Positions 31,809 through 42,525 of a stretch of 64,000 nt of DNA are shown piece by piece (position 1 is the stretch's first letter; each line of letters begins with the position of its first letter). The stretch covers positions 44,737 to 108,736 of the forward strand of contig JAMZAV010002194.1 in NCBI GenBank assembly GCA_024449915.1. Reading direction: 5' to 3'. A model generated the notes under the pieces. That model saw nothing but the letters and a program-made list of their open reading frames with translations. It did no database searches and had not been told where the DNA came from. This stretch comes from Sweltsa coloradensis. Its lineage: Eukaryota; Arthropoda; Insecta; Plecoptera; Chloroperlidae. The position numbers and the translations under genes were made by a program.

Positions 31809-33580
31809 CTTTATTCTTTATTCATTTATTTCACATTGATCGTGTTTTTAACAGATATTACTTCTCCGTAGAGAGAGTGTGAAATAGTCTTAAAAATATT
31901 GAAGATACAAAATACAAAAAAAACAACCAACAACTAGGCCTATAGGTATGTAAAACAATATTAAAGGTATGGTTATATTATAGTAGTAGTAAAAAACCGG
32001 CCCCATTTAAATTGCGAAATACGTCGCAGATTGTCACGGCATAGGCCTTCAATAACTAAATTACATTACTAAATTATAGGTTTACAGCTAAGTAGATAAT
32101 AAATAATAATTAGATTATAGTAACAAGATTCAAAAATATTCAAAGAAGGGTAGGGCTACAGCAAAATTAAAATATACTCAGTTTACATAGTGTCAGAAAA
32201 GAATTCGTTTAAACAGTAATATGCTTTGTTTATGAGAAATTTCTTTAGGGTTCCTTTAAAGAGATGTGGGGACACATCCTTTATTGATCTCGGGAGTTTA
32301 TTGTAGATCTTACCACACAGGTAGACCGGGTTTTGTTTGAAGAAACTGTGATTGAAAGAATGGGAAGAAATGTCAGTGCTTGATCGGGTAAAATGTGCAT
32401 GGGTCATGTTATTCAGAGGGAATGTGTCAGGGTTTGTGTGAGCAAAGGTTGCGGCCATGTGTATAAGGGTCGAGGTTAGAGTAAGTATACCGAGTGCAAT
32501 AAAGTGATGTCTGCAAGACTGTCGCCGGGATATGCCAGCGATGATGCGCACAGCTCGCTTCTGTATAATGAATACCCTATCAGCTTGTGGTGATGACCCC
32601 CAGAAAATTAGACCGTAAGAAAGAATGGAATGAATGTAGGCATGGTAAACCAAAAGAAGCGTAGAAGAATTTACAGCTAGTTTCAGTCTTCGAAGCATGT
32701 AACATCCACTCAGCATACGAGGAGCAACTGTATTAATATGGGGAGACCAGTCGAGCGTTTCACTTACGACAAGGCCTAAGATTTTATGTGTGGCAACTCT
32801 TGATATGGTTCGGCCCTCCAGTCGTATTAAAGGACTAGCAATGGGCTTTTGCGAATTAGAGTGAAAATTAAGAAATACTGTCTTGGCACTTTGAATTGCC
32901 AGTCGTTCCATTTGGCAGTAGGTTGACATTTGGGAGACACGGCAGTTGGCGACTTCTGTCATTTGTACAGCATTGGTCTTGGGGGATGTAAGCAGTTTAG
33001 TTATGTCATCCGCATAAAGCATGAGGTATTCTTTAATGCAAGCATGAATTGTCTCTTTAGTAAGTATTCCAGGTAGGTTGTTTATGTATAGAATAAAGAA
33101 AAGTGGGCCAAGGACCGAGCCTTGCGGGACACCGGTGGTTACTGTTAGCGGCGTAGACAATACTGGCATGTTTGAGAGAGCAGATTTGACTCTTACAGTT
33201 TGCGTACGGTCAATCATAAAGGAAGCTATCCAGTTTAAAGCTGGACCATTGATTCCCATAGAAGCTAGTTTGCATAATAAAATATCATGATCAACTGTAT
33301 CAAAGGCCTTACTTAAATCAAAGAAAAGGCCAATAGCAGTATCTCCTTTATCCAATGCAGAAAATAGAGACGCTAGAAATGAAAAAATTGCCGTGGTCGT
33401 TGATCTCTTTGAGCGGAAGCCATGTTGGGAATTATCCAAAATATTATGCTTGGTAAGATATGTAGAAATACGGTCATACATAATGAGTTCATATACTTTC
33501 GAGAAGCACGAAAGTAAGGAAATTGGGCGGTAGTTGTTAATGTTATCTTTCTTCCCTCGTTTGTGAATCGGAACAATAAT
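31809..33580 (-). mobile_element. 5'-truncated LINE inserted in the CACTA-like element
   Basis: The LINE starts at 33580, in the RT fingers, with no endonuclease. It ends at 31809 with a short heptanucleotide-like tail (GAATAAA units on the minus strand). It is flanked on both sides by the same CACTA sequence. Confidence 0.88.
32183..33580 (-). CDS. LINE reverse transcriptase, N-terminally truncated
   Basis: The frame is open from the junction at 33580 (VPIHKRGKKDNINNYRPISLLS) to a natural stop at 32183. Motifs in order are HGFRSKRSTTTAI, FFDLSKAFDTVDHDIL, TTGVPQGSVLGPLFFILYIN, the catalytic YADD and a thumb/C-terminal region (LSYGLIFWG, IQKRAVRIIAG, NKLPRSIKD). No frameshift is visible, so the insertion is young or was recently active. 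The first in-frame Met is at 33481, but that is not a natural start. Confidence 0.9.
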   Translation of the reverse strand: MIVPIHKRGKKDNINNYRPISLLSCFSKVYELIMYDRISTYLTKHNILDNSQHGFRSKRSTTTAIFSFLASLFSALDKGDTAIGLFFDLSKAFDTVDHDILLCKLASMGINGPALNWIASFMIDRTQTVRVKSALSNMPVLSTPLTVTTGVPQGSVLGPLFFILYINNLPGILTKETIHACIKEYLMLYADDITKLLTSPKTNAVQMTEVANCRVSQMSTYCQMERLAIQSAKTVFLNFHSNSQKPIASPLIRLEGRTISRVATHKILGLVVSETLDWSPHINTVAPRMLSGCYMLRRLKLAVNSSTLLLVYHAYIHSILSYGLIFWGSSPQADRVFIIQKRAVRIIAGISRRQSCRHHFIALGILTLTSTLIHMAATFAHTNPDTFPLNNMTHAHFTRSSTDISSHSFNHSFFKQNPVYLCGKIYNKLPRSIKDVSPHLFKGTLKKFLINKAYYCLNEFFSDTM

Positions 33581-34403
33581 CCGGTAGAAACCAACATTTT
33601 TGCTTCTTCGACAAACTTTTCTAAAAAATTATTTGCATCAGATGGTTTCCCTCCAGTGCTATAAAATATTCCTACAGGGAATACAGGCAAGTTATTGCCA
33701 TTGTTTATGGAAATAGAACAGAGAATGGGCCATAATGTGCTACTTGAACTTTTAAAAAGGGGCAATCCATCAATGCCAATAAAGAGGTCTAATGTGGTAG
33801 GAAAACTTTCACAGTCAATGTTTTCTAAAACATTAATCAACCCATTTTTCAAACCAAAGTGATAATATTCTCCGGGGGCCATGGTAGTTACAACAGTAGT
33901 TCTCGGAGGTCGAACAATTGTTCTAGGGTCCTTGGGAAGGTGAGAAAAGCACTCATGTTTTCTTAAAATATTTAACAATGTACGCAGTTGTTGGTGGGTG
34001 ACTGAAGTTTGGGAATACCATTCATGAAGTTCTGCTATTATATCGAACTTAATAGTATTTGCTTCAGTTTCTGAATTAGCCTGTTCATCATCAGAAATGT
34101 CACTTGAAGATGTATGAAGCTCATCAGGACAAGGAGTAGGCTCAGGATCAATATTGATAACAGAATACACTCACTACCAATGCTCAAATTGCAACTGTCA
34201 ACCAACCCTGTGTCAGGGTTTTGTTGCAAGTCATTGTCTGATATAGGCCTACTAGGTTGGATAGCAGTATTTTTTATGGATGAGGACGTGCTAGGCATGT
34301 CAATGTCAGTATTTTGCGATTTTGCTGCATCAAGAGAACGATTGAACACTCTACTGTAATGCCGTTTTGTCATATCACATAGCAATTTCCGTTGCTTAGG
34401 CAT
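33581..34403 (-). pseudogene. Second copy of the CACTA-like transposase N-terminus
   Basis: This covers the transposase from its start codon (34403) to about residue 255, where the LINE junction cuts it. It keeps the 22 bases lost in the left copy (encoding the HEWYSQT segment). It lacks 7 bases near 34168 (after SIGSEC), which breaks its own frame. It continues into LINE sequence at 33580, adding unrelated residues before a stop. Confidence 0.85.
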
Positions 34404-34891
34404 GTTAGTCGATGATAACTAGGTAGCCTATAAGGCCCCTACTGTCTGGGGAAAGTTCCGATGTTCATGAAGGTAAAGAAAGAAGAGAAGCTATTCATTA
34501 TCCTTTGCGAGTCCAGAATTTCTATGAGCAGCAGAGTTATAAGGAAGCTTTTCAAGAAGAAATTTCATAGACAATGAAATCGGTCACTAGGTCTACCCTA
34601 GTCATCAAAACCTGCAAAAGATAGAATTTTTTAAAGATGTAAAAATCAATGTGTGACTTGACTGATTAGTGACAAAAATGCTTAGGCCTGCCTATAGGCC
34701 TAGTATTATCCTAGCATATTTTTTATAAACAGTAAAAGAAACTTCTAGACGTACGAGTACGGAACGATGTTATTCGTTATTCGTTATCGATTATATGCTT
34801 GAACTAGCGCGGCGCACTGTAGCCAGCGGAAAGTTCGGCTAACCTAACGAAAGTACTTTATTTCTAATTTATAGGCTAGTTGTTTTTCATT
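33581..34891. repeat. Right copy of the 1.3-kb direct duplication
   Basis: It begins CCGGTAGAAACC directly after the LINE 5' junction and matches 30507-31808. Similarity ends at TTTTTCATT (34891). Beyond this the right side continues into sequence not present on the left. Confidence 0.9.
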
Positions 34892-35993
34892 GATTTTATT
34901 CGAAAAAAAAAACAGTGTTGAAAAGTTGGACCCGCTAACGACAAGAGTGCCGTCTACTAAGCCTAGCCCTAGAAGCAACTGACCGTATGCATTCATACAG
35001 TTAGGCCTAGCTGGTCAAAAGCCCATCACATCATAGTTCACACTTCACAATCACAGTAGGCCTAGGGCCTAGGCTAGCCTAGCACTTTTTGTACAATTTT
35101 CTTTACTCTATTTTTACGGCAAGCCTACAGCCAATCAAATCTTTGACCGCACAAATAATTTTGCAAGGGCCTAGGCCTAGGCCATCGGTTGACAGTAGGT
35201 TACGACTAGGAGACCTATCCACAGTGTTAAAGCAAATTGTGAAATGAGGTTATGAAAACGAACAACTGGCATGAAACTAAAGCACATTCTATAATAGCTA
35301 GGCCTAGGCCGAGGCTAGCCTCTGCATAGCCAGGTAATAAAAAGCTTCCCGTTACCGGGCCGCGTTCCCGAGCTGTTGTAGCCTAGGGCTAGGCCTAGGA
35401 ATCAGCCCATGCTCGAATTAGGACAAAGGAGGAGGAGGGAGGATAGGCTGGGGGTGGGATACGCAATGCGTAGGCCAAATATATAAATATGACCAAGCAA
35501 ACATTATGAAAGTTCATGAAATGCTGGCATTGCAACTTGCAAGGCTAGGGCTTTGTGTAGAGGCCTAGGCCTAGCCCTTTTTGAGGCCAACTGTTGATAA
35601 TTTCGCACAAGACAACTTACCTCCATTGTTTAAGGCCTAGCTAGGCCAAGGCTAAGATATTTTCTTCTAGATTATACGCGTACATTCACAGGTTTACTCG
35701 ATTATCACAATCAATAGGTTCGTTCGCCTGTGCTGCACTTTGCACTGCACTGTACTGCACTGCACCGTGAGTTCATTTCGGTACAGTGCAGTAGTTCATC
35801 AAGTGCAGTCGTTACAGACGAACGATCAAAGCTGTCACTGGCGCAAAAGTTCAAATTGCGTAGTCCAGCAAGAAGAAGAAGAACCGGCATACTCACGCCC
35901 CCCTCACTGACTGTTTACAAAGACAAATGTGTCTAGGCTTGCCCTTGCCTCCAGCTTATATTGTAGTTATATGTTTGTAATTCATATGGAAAT
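34892..35993. other. Non-coding, TAGGCCTA-rich; upstream of the HARBI1-like gene
   Basis: Starts with the presumed 5' part of the CACTA-like element (an A run and CAGTG at 34913-34917, possibly the CACTG terminus). It continues with dense TAGGCCTA/CTAGGC words. CTGCAC-type short repeats at 35730-35770 lie upstream of the HARBI1-like gene. No TATA box was assigned with confidence. Confidence 0.45.
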
Positions 35994-38518
35994 ATGGAAA
36001 TTAATATGGAACTGGAAAACCTTATCCTACAAGAGCTTTTGGATAGTAGTTCTTCAAGTTCGGATGAGAGTGATACTGAAGTTTATGTGCAAGCTCTTGG
36101 AATGTTAGTTCAACCTCAGAAGAGAAATACGATTCGAAATTTTGTTGAAGAAGTAAGTAGGCCTAGGTAGCCTTTTGGCCTTTGAAGCCAAGGCACCCTG
36201 AACTGTGACACAAACTGTAGGGTAGGGGCCTAGGCCTAATATTTTCTTAAGTTATAGGGCCTAGGCCGTAGCCTAGGGCTAGGCCTAGGCTAGCCAGTCA
36301 TGCTTGCGTGTAGCACAGATAACTGTAGCTAGGCCCCAGGTCTATGAGTAGCCTATGCCTAGGCCTACCATAATATTATAATTCATGTAGGCCCCAGAAG
36401 TGAAGAGCCTTTTTGATCATAATCTAGCTTCACTACAGCCTAGTAGGCCTACCAATATATCGAGACCCAACTGGAAACTCGGAGCATAGGGCTATGTACA
36501 ACCATAGCACTCTATTATCTGTGACCATAGCCTAGACCTACATGCATTTAGGGCTAGTGTAATTGCTAATTTAATTCATTTTTTAATTGTGACAGGTTGT
36601 TCCCCTATACTCGGAGAGAGAGTTCATTACACACTTCCGAATTGGAAGACGGTTAACGTCAATTTTTATTGAACAGTTTACTGAATCTAATATCTACCAG
36701 TCACTAATTTTACCAGGTAAGAGTTACGCTGCCTCTGTACACCTACGCTAGGGCTAATTATACGGCTGAGTTACTTTTAACTGAAGTTTGTGATAGGCCT
36801 AATATAAAATATGTAGTTTAGCATTTTACAAAACCCAGTTGAACTATTTAAACCAAGCCATGAAGAACAGAAAAGTTACAAAGTAAGAAAAGTTTCTTTC
36901 AAAATAGTCTGCCATTATGAACATTCAGGAAACTCTGTTTGCTATTGGAAATGAGAGCCGCAACTCCCATGCCCAATGTTTTAGCCTATGGATGGTTAAC
37001 TTACTGTTCGAGCGACAATTAATTCATCAAATTTAGCATGCTTATCATCTTTCCCATTACCTATATATAGCCCACATGTTGAAAATTGTTCCATCGCCTA
37101 CAGTAAAATAGCCACTTTGTTTACAATATGCATCAAGTAGGCATAACATAGCATATTATTATGGTAGTCTACCGGTATATGGTAATTCAGTTTAAGGAAT
37201 ACATACATAATGCCACGCATTTTAGGCCTATACACTTTATACAATGTCATCATCTAATTGCTATCACTAATTTTTGCTTTGAAGGAAACACGAGGGCTTC
37301 GATTTCACCGGAAAAACACATATTAGCTTTCCTTTGGTTTGCTGGCCACCAAACGGCATCTTTCAGGGATGTAGCTGATCGATTCGACTTGTCGATTAGC
37401 TCACTGCATGACATCACAACCAGGGTGATAGAATTTTTCAGCTCTATGGCTGAACATGTAATAAAGTGGCCAACACCTGAAGAAAAGGCCCAGACAATGA
37501 CTCATTATGAGGCCACCAAAGGCTTCCCAAATGTAATCGGTAAGTTGGAATCTAATCTCACCCAAGGCCAGATACATTCACACAAAATTCTTTGGATTTT
37601 ATATTCTGGGAAGTTTACTGGCAAACCACGAAAAAATCATTGTCATACGTATGCCGAGGTCCATTTACTGAGCCTGCAGGCTACCATGGTAGAGGCTTTA
37701 CCTATGGAAATCATTAATAACCAATTTAAGATACGCCTATAATTTACGTAACAAGCTAACCTGTTTGTTTTTGTGTCTTCCTGTTAGGATTAATCGATGG
37801 ATCTCACGTACAAATAGATAAACCACAGGAGAGGGGAGATGACTATATAAATAGGCATAATTACCCTTCTATGGTATTGCAAGGAATATGCAATGAACAT
37901 AAGAAATTTATTGATGTTTTTATTGGGTATCCAGGCTCTGTTCACGATGCAAAACTGCATATGTTATGCGAGGGTAAGTATATTGGTTGCATCTTTGGCA
38001 TGCATAATTATTTAATTATGTTACGCCATAGTTGGAGTTTAATAAAAGCTTAATAATTATTATTTGATAAAACAAATTTAGGCCTACAGTGCTGACAATT
38101 TATTTTGTTGCTAGGAGGCTACTTGCTGGGCGATAGTGCTTACAAACTGTATGATATACTGTTGACACCATACAGAGACAATGGTCATTTAACAGCAGCA
38201 CAGAAGTTTTACAACACGAAGTTGAGCTCTGTACGCATTGCCATTGAGCACTCATTTGGCATGTTAAAACAACGTTTCCGTCAACTCTATCATCTCAAGC
38301 TAAAGGGTCATTTACGAATTTGTCACTTCATAAGGGCATGTTGCGTGCTGCATAATTTAGCAGATCAAGATGATTTCGAAGCATTTGCGGGGGAAGTATA
38401 CCCAAATGACAACCAACCAGAAATTGAAGAGATGGGAGATGTTGGCCTAGATGGAACTGAACTGCGTAATGAAAAATACGATTTATTTTATTTTATTTAT
38501 TTATTTTATCATATTTAA
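35994..38518 (+). CDS. HARBI1-like (PIF/Harbinger) nuclease, five exons, intact
   Basis: Exons are 35994-36152, 36596-36716, 37285-37539, 37788-37973 and 38115-38518, joining in frame to about 374 residues. All introns have GT-AG ends, three with GTAAGT-type donors (36153, 37540, 37974) and GTAAGA at 36717. Start choice is 35994 (MEINMELEN) or the in-frame ATG at 36006. The protein has an acidic Ser-rich N-terminus, then SPEKHILAFLWFAGHQTASFRDVADRF (helix-turn-helix-like). The DDE_Tnp_4 catalytic core follows: Asp in GLIDGSHVQI, Asp in GYPGSVHDAKL, Glu in VRIAIEHSFGMLKQRFRQL. The length is close to vertebrate HARBI1 (about 350 residues). No stop or frameshift was seen. A partner Myb/SANT gene, usual for autonomous Harbinger transposons, was not found, so it may be a host gene or a young transposon copy. 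Confidence 0.85.
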
Positions 38519-39439
38519 ACATGTGGAAGTATAATATGTCATTACTTGTTTATATTTTTATCGGTCATTATGATATATGAATAACAATTGGCTGCTACAG
38601 CTACATCTGTATGTATTTACGTAGAGCCTGAAGATCTGAGTTCGAACCGAGTACGGGTAAATTTGTACGACAATTGCTATACATCACTATTATGTTATAG
38701 AACACTTGTCTGGTTGTAGACCACGCACATAATAACTTTTTAATAGTGAGTTTAAATTTTTGTTCTATAGGGTTACCAAGATTTGACTACAAGAATGCAA
38801 AAGATTCTCGATCCGTGGTTTTCTGATTTGCTAATAATTAATAAATCACATTTGTTTCCCTATTTTATATTTGGTTCATTAAATAATTTAACTTTATATT
38901 GTTAATGTCCAATTTGAATAAGTGTTATTAGTTTTTATAACAGAATAGGATAGACGTTAAATAAATAAAACAAATATTCAGTAATAAAAAACATTACCTT
39001 CAAAACCAATACAAATAATATTCATCTTGTTACCGAATGATCGCAAATGGACCAGTCACAAGAACTTTACAACCAGACCCCAATAATTCATCCTGATACC
39101 AGTAGAAGAAGGCCGACAAGGTTACAATAACACGATCAACTAAGTTTAAATTTCGTTCTTTTGAATAATATTAGATTTTAATAATGATTTACGCCTATTA
39201 TTGAAAAAACTCAGTATTACAATTTGTTTTGTTACACAAACAGTTTTTGAAAAAGTGGAGTGCAATCTCAACGAAACATTAAATGTTTGCTCTATCTTCA
39301 TTATTAAACTAATAATTATGTACGCGGTCTACACAGTACACACCCAGAAATGTGTTCTAAACGCTAAGACATCATTCGACATAAAAATCTTTATAAATTA
39401 TTCCCTATTTTGTACTTAGTATATTTTCGTAAGTTTTCT
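38519..39439. other. AT-rich non-coding stretch
   Basis: No gene recognised. Possible polyadenylation words (AATAAA) occur near 38950-38970. The frame at 39201-39419 has no recognisable features. Confidence 0.45.
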
Positions 39440-39443
39440 TTAA

Positions 39444-40007
39444 GAGGGGACGCTGAGCTTGGCCTAACTCAAATGCGCGCACTCAGGAGTTCTGCTGAAC
39501 GGTTGGTAATATCATTACCAAATTTTGCAAGGATGTAAATAATTTTTTTTATTGATATCCGCGATCCAGGGCGAGACATACGTCCAAAACATGAAAATTG
39601 GGGAATCCAAAACAACAATTCCAATTCTGGAAATTCCCACCAAACCGTTTTAACTTAACTTTAAAGTTATATAACAGAGTGGGTAGACTTTAAATACAAT
39701 TTATTTATTTATTTATTATCTTACGATAAAACCAAATTAACCTACGCGTTCACATTTATTCAAACGTTGATATCCAGTGGAATAAATTTCCCGAATTTGA
39801 CCAAAATTGAGTAAATTTTTGTGATTTCATTAATTTTCTATTCAAAATCAATTAATTTATTTAAGAATACGCGTATAAAATAGCATGGATTTATTCTTTA
39901 TTAACGTTAGTGTGAAATTTGATAACGGTAACAGTTTACCTTTTACCCGGAAAAACTAGAAAGCTGAGTGCCTAAACTCGTCTCCGCGCCAGCCTCAGCG
40001 ACTCTTC
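39444..40007. mobile_element. TTAA-flanked MITE, copy 1 (piggyBac-type target site)
   Basis: The 564-base element is flanked by TTAA at 39440-39443 and 40008-40011. Its ends are GAGGGGACGCTGAGCTTGG and, reverse complemented, GAAGAGTCGCTGAGGCTGG. A related copy at 50728-51294 has the same arrangement. It has no coding capacity. TTAA duplication is the hallmark of piggyBac-superfamily transposition, though the ends lack the usual CCC start, so the superfamily is an inference. It carries an extra AT-rich block (about 39651-39720) absent from copy 2. Confidence 0.75.
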
Positions 40008-40396
40008 TTAAATGTAAAATCAACATATTATTATGAAACTGCTAAAGTAAAAGATTTTGTGTGCATCTAGATTGCAGTGCGTTGAACTATAGCATTTTTA
40101 TTTTAATATTTAGCACATGTAATTTTATAAGCCAAACATTTTGTAGCGGTTTAGTTAGATCTATTTTGAGTCACCTTCAGATAGCGTATGCTGGTTTAAC
40201 TTATAAGAATAAGCATGTTTAAACATTGGATAAGATCAAAAGTATAGCCCACGTGCAGGGCAGCGTTTTCAAACGTAAGCAGTAAACAATGTTGAAACAT
40301 TCACCCACAATTTATGATTACATGGAGATAGATTCAAGCTTATACTTGCAGTTGATAAGAAAACATTGATTTACTTTTATGCTACGTCAATTCGGA

Positions 40397-41372
40397 TTTT
40401 TTTTATTTATTTATTTATTTATTTATTTATTGACGATTTAAATACAGCTTTACAGCCATTTTACATTAAATCTTATAACATAAAATCAACATTTTTTACA
40501 TTTTTCTTTATCATAAACTTATAAACTTTAGATTAAATCAAGATAACATAATATAATACATTTTATACAGACTATACATTTACATTTTACAAACCATTTA
40601 CATACAATACACATTTCATACATTCAATTTATGTATGCATATATTTATACGTCTCAGTTTCTGATGATCGCCCAAACTACCACTACGACTGCGTCTGGTT
40701 TATGTAGTGGCGAAGTGAAATAAGAAATGACCGGAAGTTATTTGCAAATATGTCAAACAAAGAAGACTGAGGCAATGAGTTAAAAGTAGTGGGAAGGCGG
40801 AAGAAAAGAGATCTTTTAGTGACGGAGAGTCGGGGGGTGGGGATGTGGAACAGACTGCTGAGCCTTGTAGTTCGGGAAGGTATTCTAAGCGGAAAGAGGG
40901 ACACAAGTATATCTGACCTAATATTGCCATTCACAATGCGATGTAATAAAGCCATGTCCGACCTTGATCTACGAGAACTTAACGTATCAATATTAAGTGA
41001 TTTCATTATTTCTTGCTTAGTGCAACTTCTGAACGCAGGCACTCGATTCTTAACAATCGCAAGAAAAAATGATACCACTCGGTCAAGCTGTTTTAGATTA
41101 GTGTCAGCAGCCATTGCCCATATTGGGGAACAATATTCAACAATTGGCAAAATGCAACCTGTATAATATGCTCTTAGTGCTGCCGGGTCATTTATGTCCG
41201 TGAATCTGTAGAGAATACCCAACATAGACATTGCTTTGGAAGTAGTTTTGTCAACATGGTTTTTAAACAATAATTTTGAGTCCGTTATAACACCTAGATC
41301 TTTCTGACAGTCTACTCTTGCTATTGGTTGTTCCATAATATAATACTGAGGATTATTCAAATTTTATGTTTA
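40397..41372 (-). mobile_element. LINE 3' fragment with (AAAT)n tail
   Basis: The minus-strand element retains only the ORF2 C-terminal part and 3' UTR. It ends in a pure (ATTT)n run on the plus strand (about 40397-40431), the element's tail. The 5' boundary is about 41372. Confidence 0.8.
40683..41360 (-). CDS. LINE ORF2 C-terminal fragment
   Basis: This 225-residue frame begins at the conserved post-palm DLGVITDSKLLFKNHVDKTTSKA, then YCSPIWAM, LDRVVSFFLAIV and FFRLPTTFNSLPQSS. It matches the thumb and C-terminus of jockey/CR1-like RTs. The catalytic motifs lie upstream and are missing. Confidence 0.82.
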   Translation of the reverse strand: MNNPQYYIMEQPIARVDCQKDLGVITDSKLLFKNHVDKTTSKAMSMLGILYRFTDINDPAALRAYYTGCILPIVEYCSPIWAMAADTNLKQLDRVVSFFLAIVKNRVPAFRSCTKQEIMKSLNIDTLSSRRSRSDMALLHRIVNGNIRSDILVSLFPLRIPSRTTRLSSLFHIPTPRLSVTKRSLFFRLPTTFNSLPQSSLFDIFANNFRSFLISLRHYINQTQS

Positions 41373-41994
41373 TTTTGGTTAAAAAGTGTCTGAAAGAAAA
41401 CCATTAAATGTTATCTGCTGTATGTGCTGTTTGTATTAAATGGCAGTCTTTTTTTTTTTGAACTGGCGTTTGCGTATGCATTAGGCTACTACCTAATGAG
41501 GTCAGATTTAAATTGAGAAATTTTCCCTCGTGTCTCAGTCAGTTTGCAATAGATTGACAAGACAATCACAAAATAGGCATTAACAAACTACACCGGTCCA
41601 CCATTCATAATTCAATTTTGGGAGGCTGAATGAGACATCCCATTACATCCCATTTAATAACATTACATTTTCATTTCCCCATTTCTCAAGTATTTGAACA
41701 TTGCCATGGATTAACTGGGTGTGTTGTGTCCATTGAGCATCCGCTCAAGGCAATATGTGTATGGAATGTTGTCGGAACCACTGGCGAAGGTCTGAGGAAG
41801 GATTAGTGAACCTCAGACAGCATTCGTCGACACACCGTTATAAATATTTCAACCCTTATAATACGAAGAAAGTGGCTGACACCTTGTTGCTTTTCACATG
41901 TTTTTCATAGAAATATGTTTTTTACGGCAGAAGCTACAAATTTCCCGAAACTTAGTTTTATGGTGTTAAAATAAAATATAGTTTTATCATATAA
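41373..41994. other. Non-coding stretch
   Basis: Nothing recognisable lies between the LINE fragment and the Harbinger MITE. Confidence 0.45.
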
Positions 41995-42522
41995 GGCTGC
42001 GTTCCAATGCTTCATTTTTACGCTAGTCTACTGCGTAGTGGACTCATTTACCGGAAGTGAAGTGACTAGCAGGCGACCAAAGCTCCGATTTGGCTAGCAG
42101 GCTAGTGGACAGCAGAGAGCAGGCGAAAGTGTACACTACGAAGCCCACTAGCCTGCTAGCAAAATGGCGGCCAGTAATTTCGCAGCCACAAACCTACAAC
42201 TAGAAGCTACTTATGGAGTTAAAGTATTATGAATTGATGATATTACGATAGTAAAATTGATTATAACAGCAAATACAAATACTTACATCCAGTCAAGCAT
42301 TCTTTTCAATGGTTTCATGTGAAAAGTGAGGTTAGGGTTTGTTTATTGTTTATGTTTATTGTTAGGGTTGTTGATGACTTTTCTATCTGTTTAGGAAGCT
42401 GTGAGTAGCCACAGTAGGTAGACTTCAAAAGTGTATGCCCAAAGGTGTAAGTAGGTAGCAGTTAGCAGGTTAGTGGCTAGACGGTAGTGGCTAGCAGGGC
42501 AAAGAAGCATTGGAACGCAGCC
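41995..42522. mobile_element. PIF/Harbinger-type MITE (TAA duplication, 19-bp perfect TIR)
   Basis: A 528-base element with perfect terminal inverted repeats GGCTGCGTTCCAATGCTTC, flanked by TAA at 41992-41994 and 42523-42525. The three-base TWA target duplication and the GG start are typical of PIF/Harbinger. Subterminal regions repeat GCTAGCAGG and CTAGTGG words on both strands. No coding capacity. The HARBI1-like gene 3.5 kb away is a possible but unproven source of transposase. Confidence 0.85.
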
Positions 42523-42525
42523 TAA

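Noticed and set aside
34913..34920. CAGTG as the CACTG terminus of the CACTA-like element
   Set aside because: Plausible, but similarity to the 60.4-kb copy continues past it and no matching left end was found, so it is not called as a terminus.
38638..38665. GAGTTCGAACC resembling a tRNA/SINE B box
   Set aside because: No A box at the right distance and no cloverleaf; short motif likely by chance.
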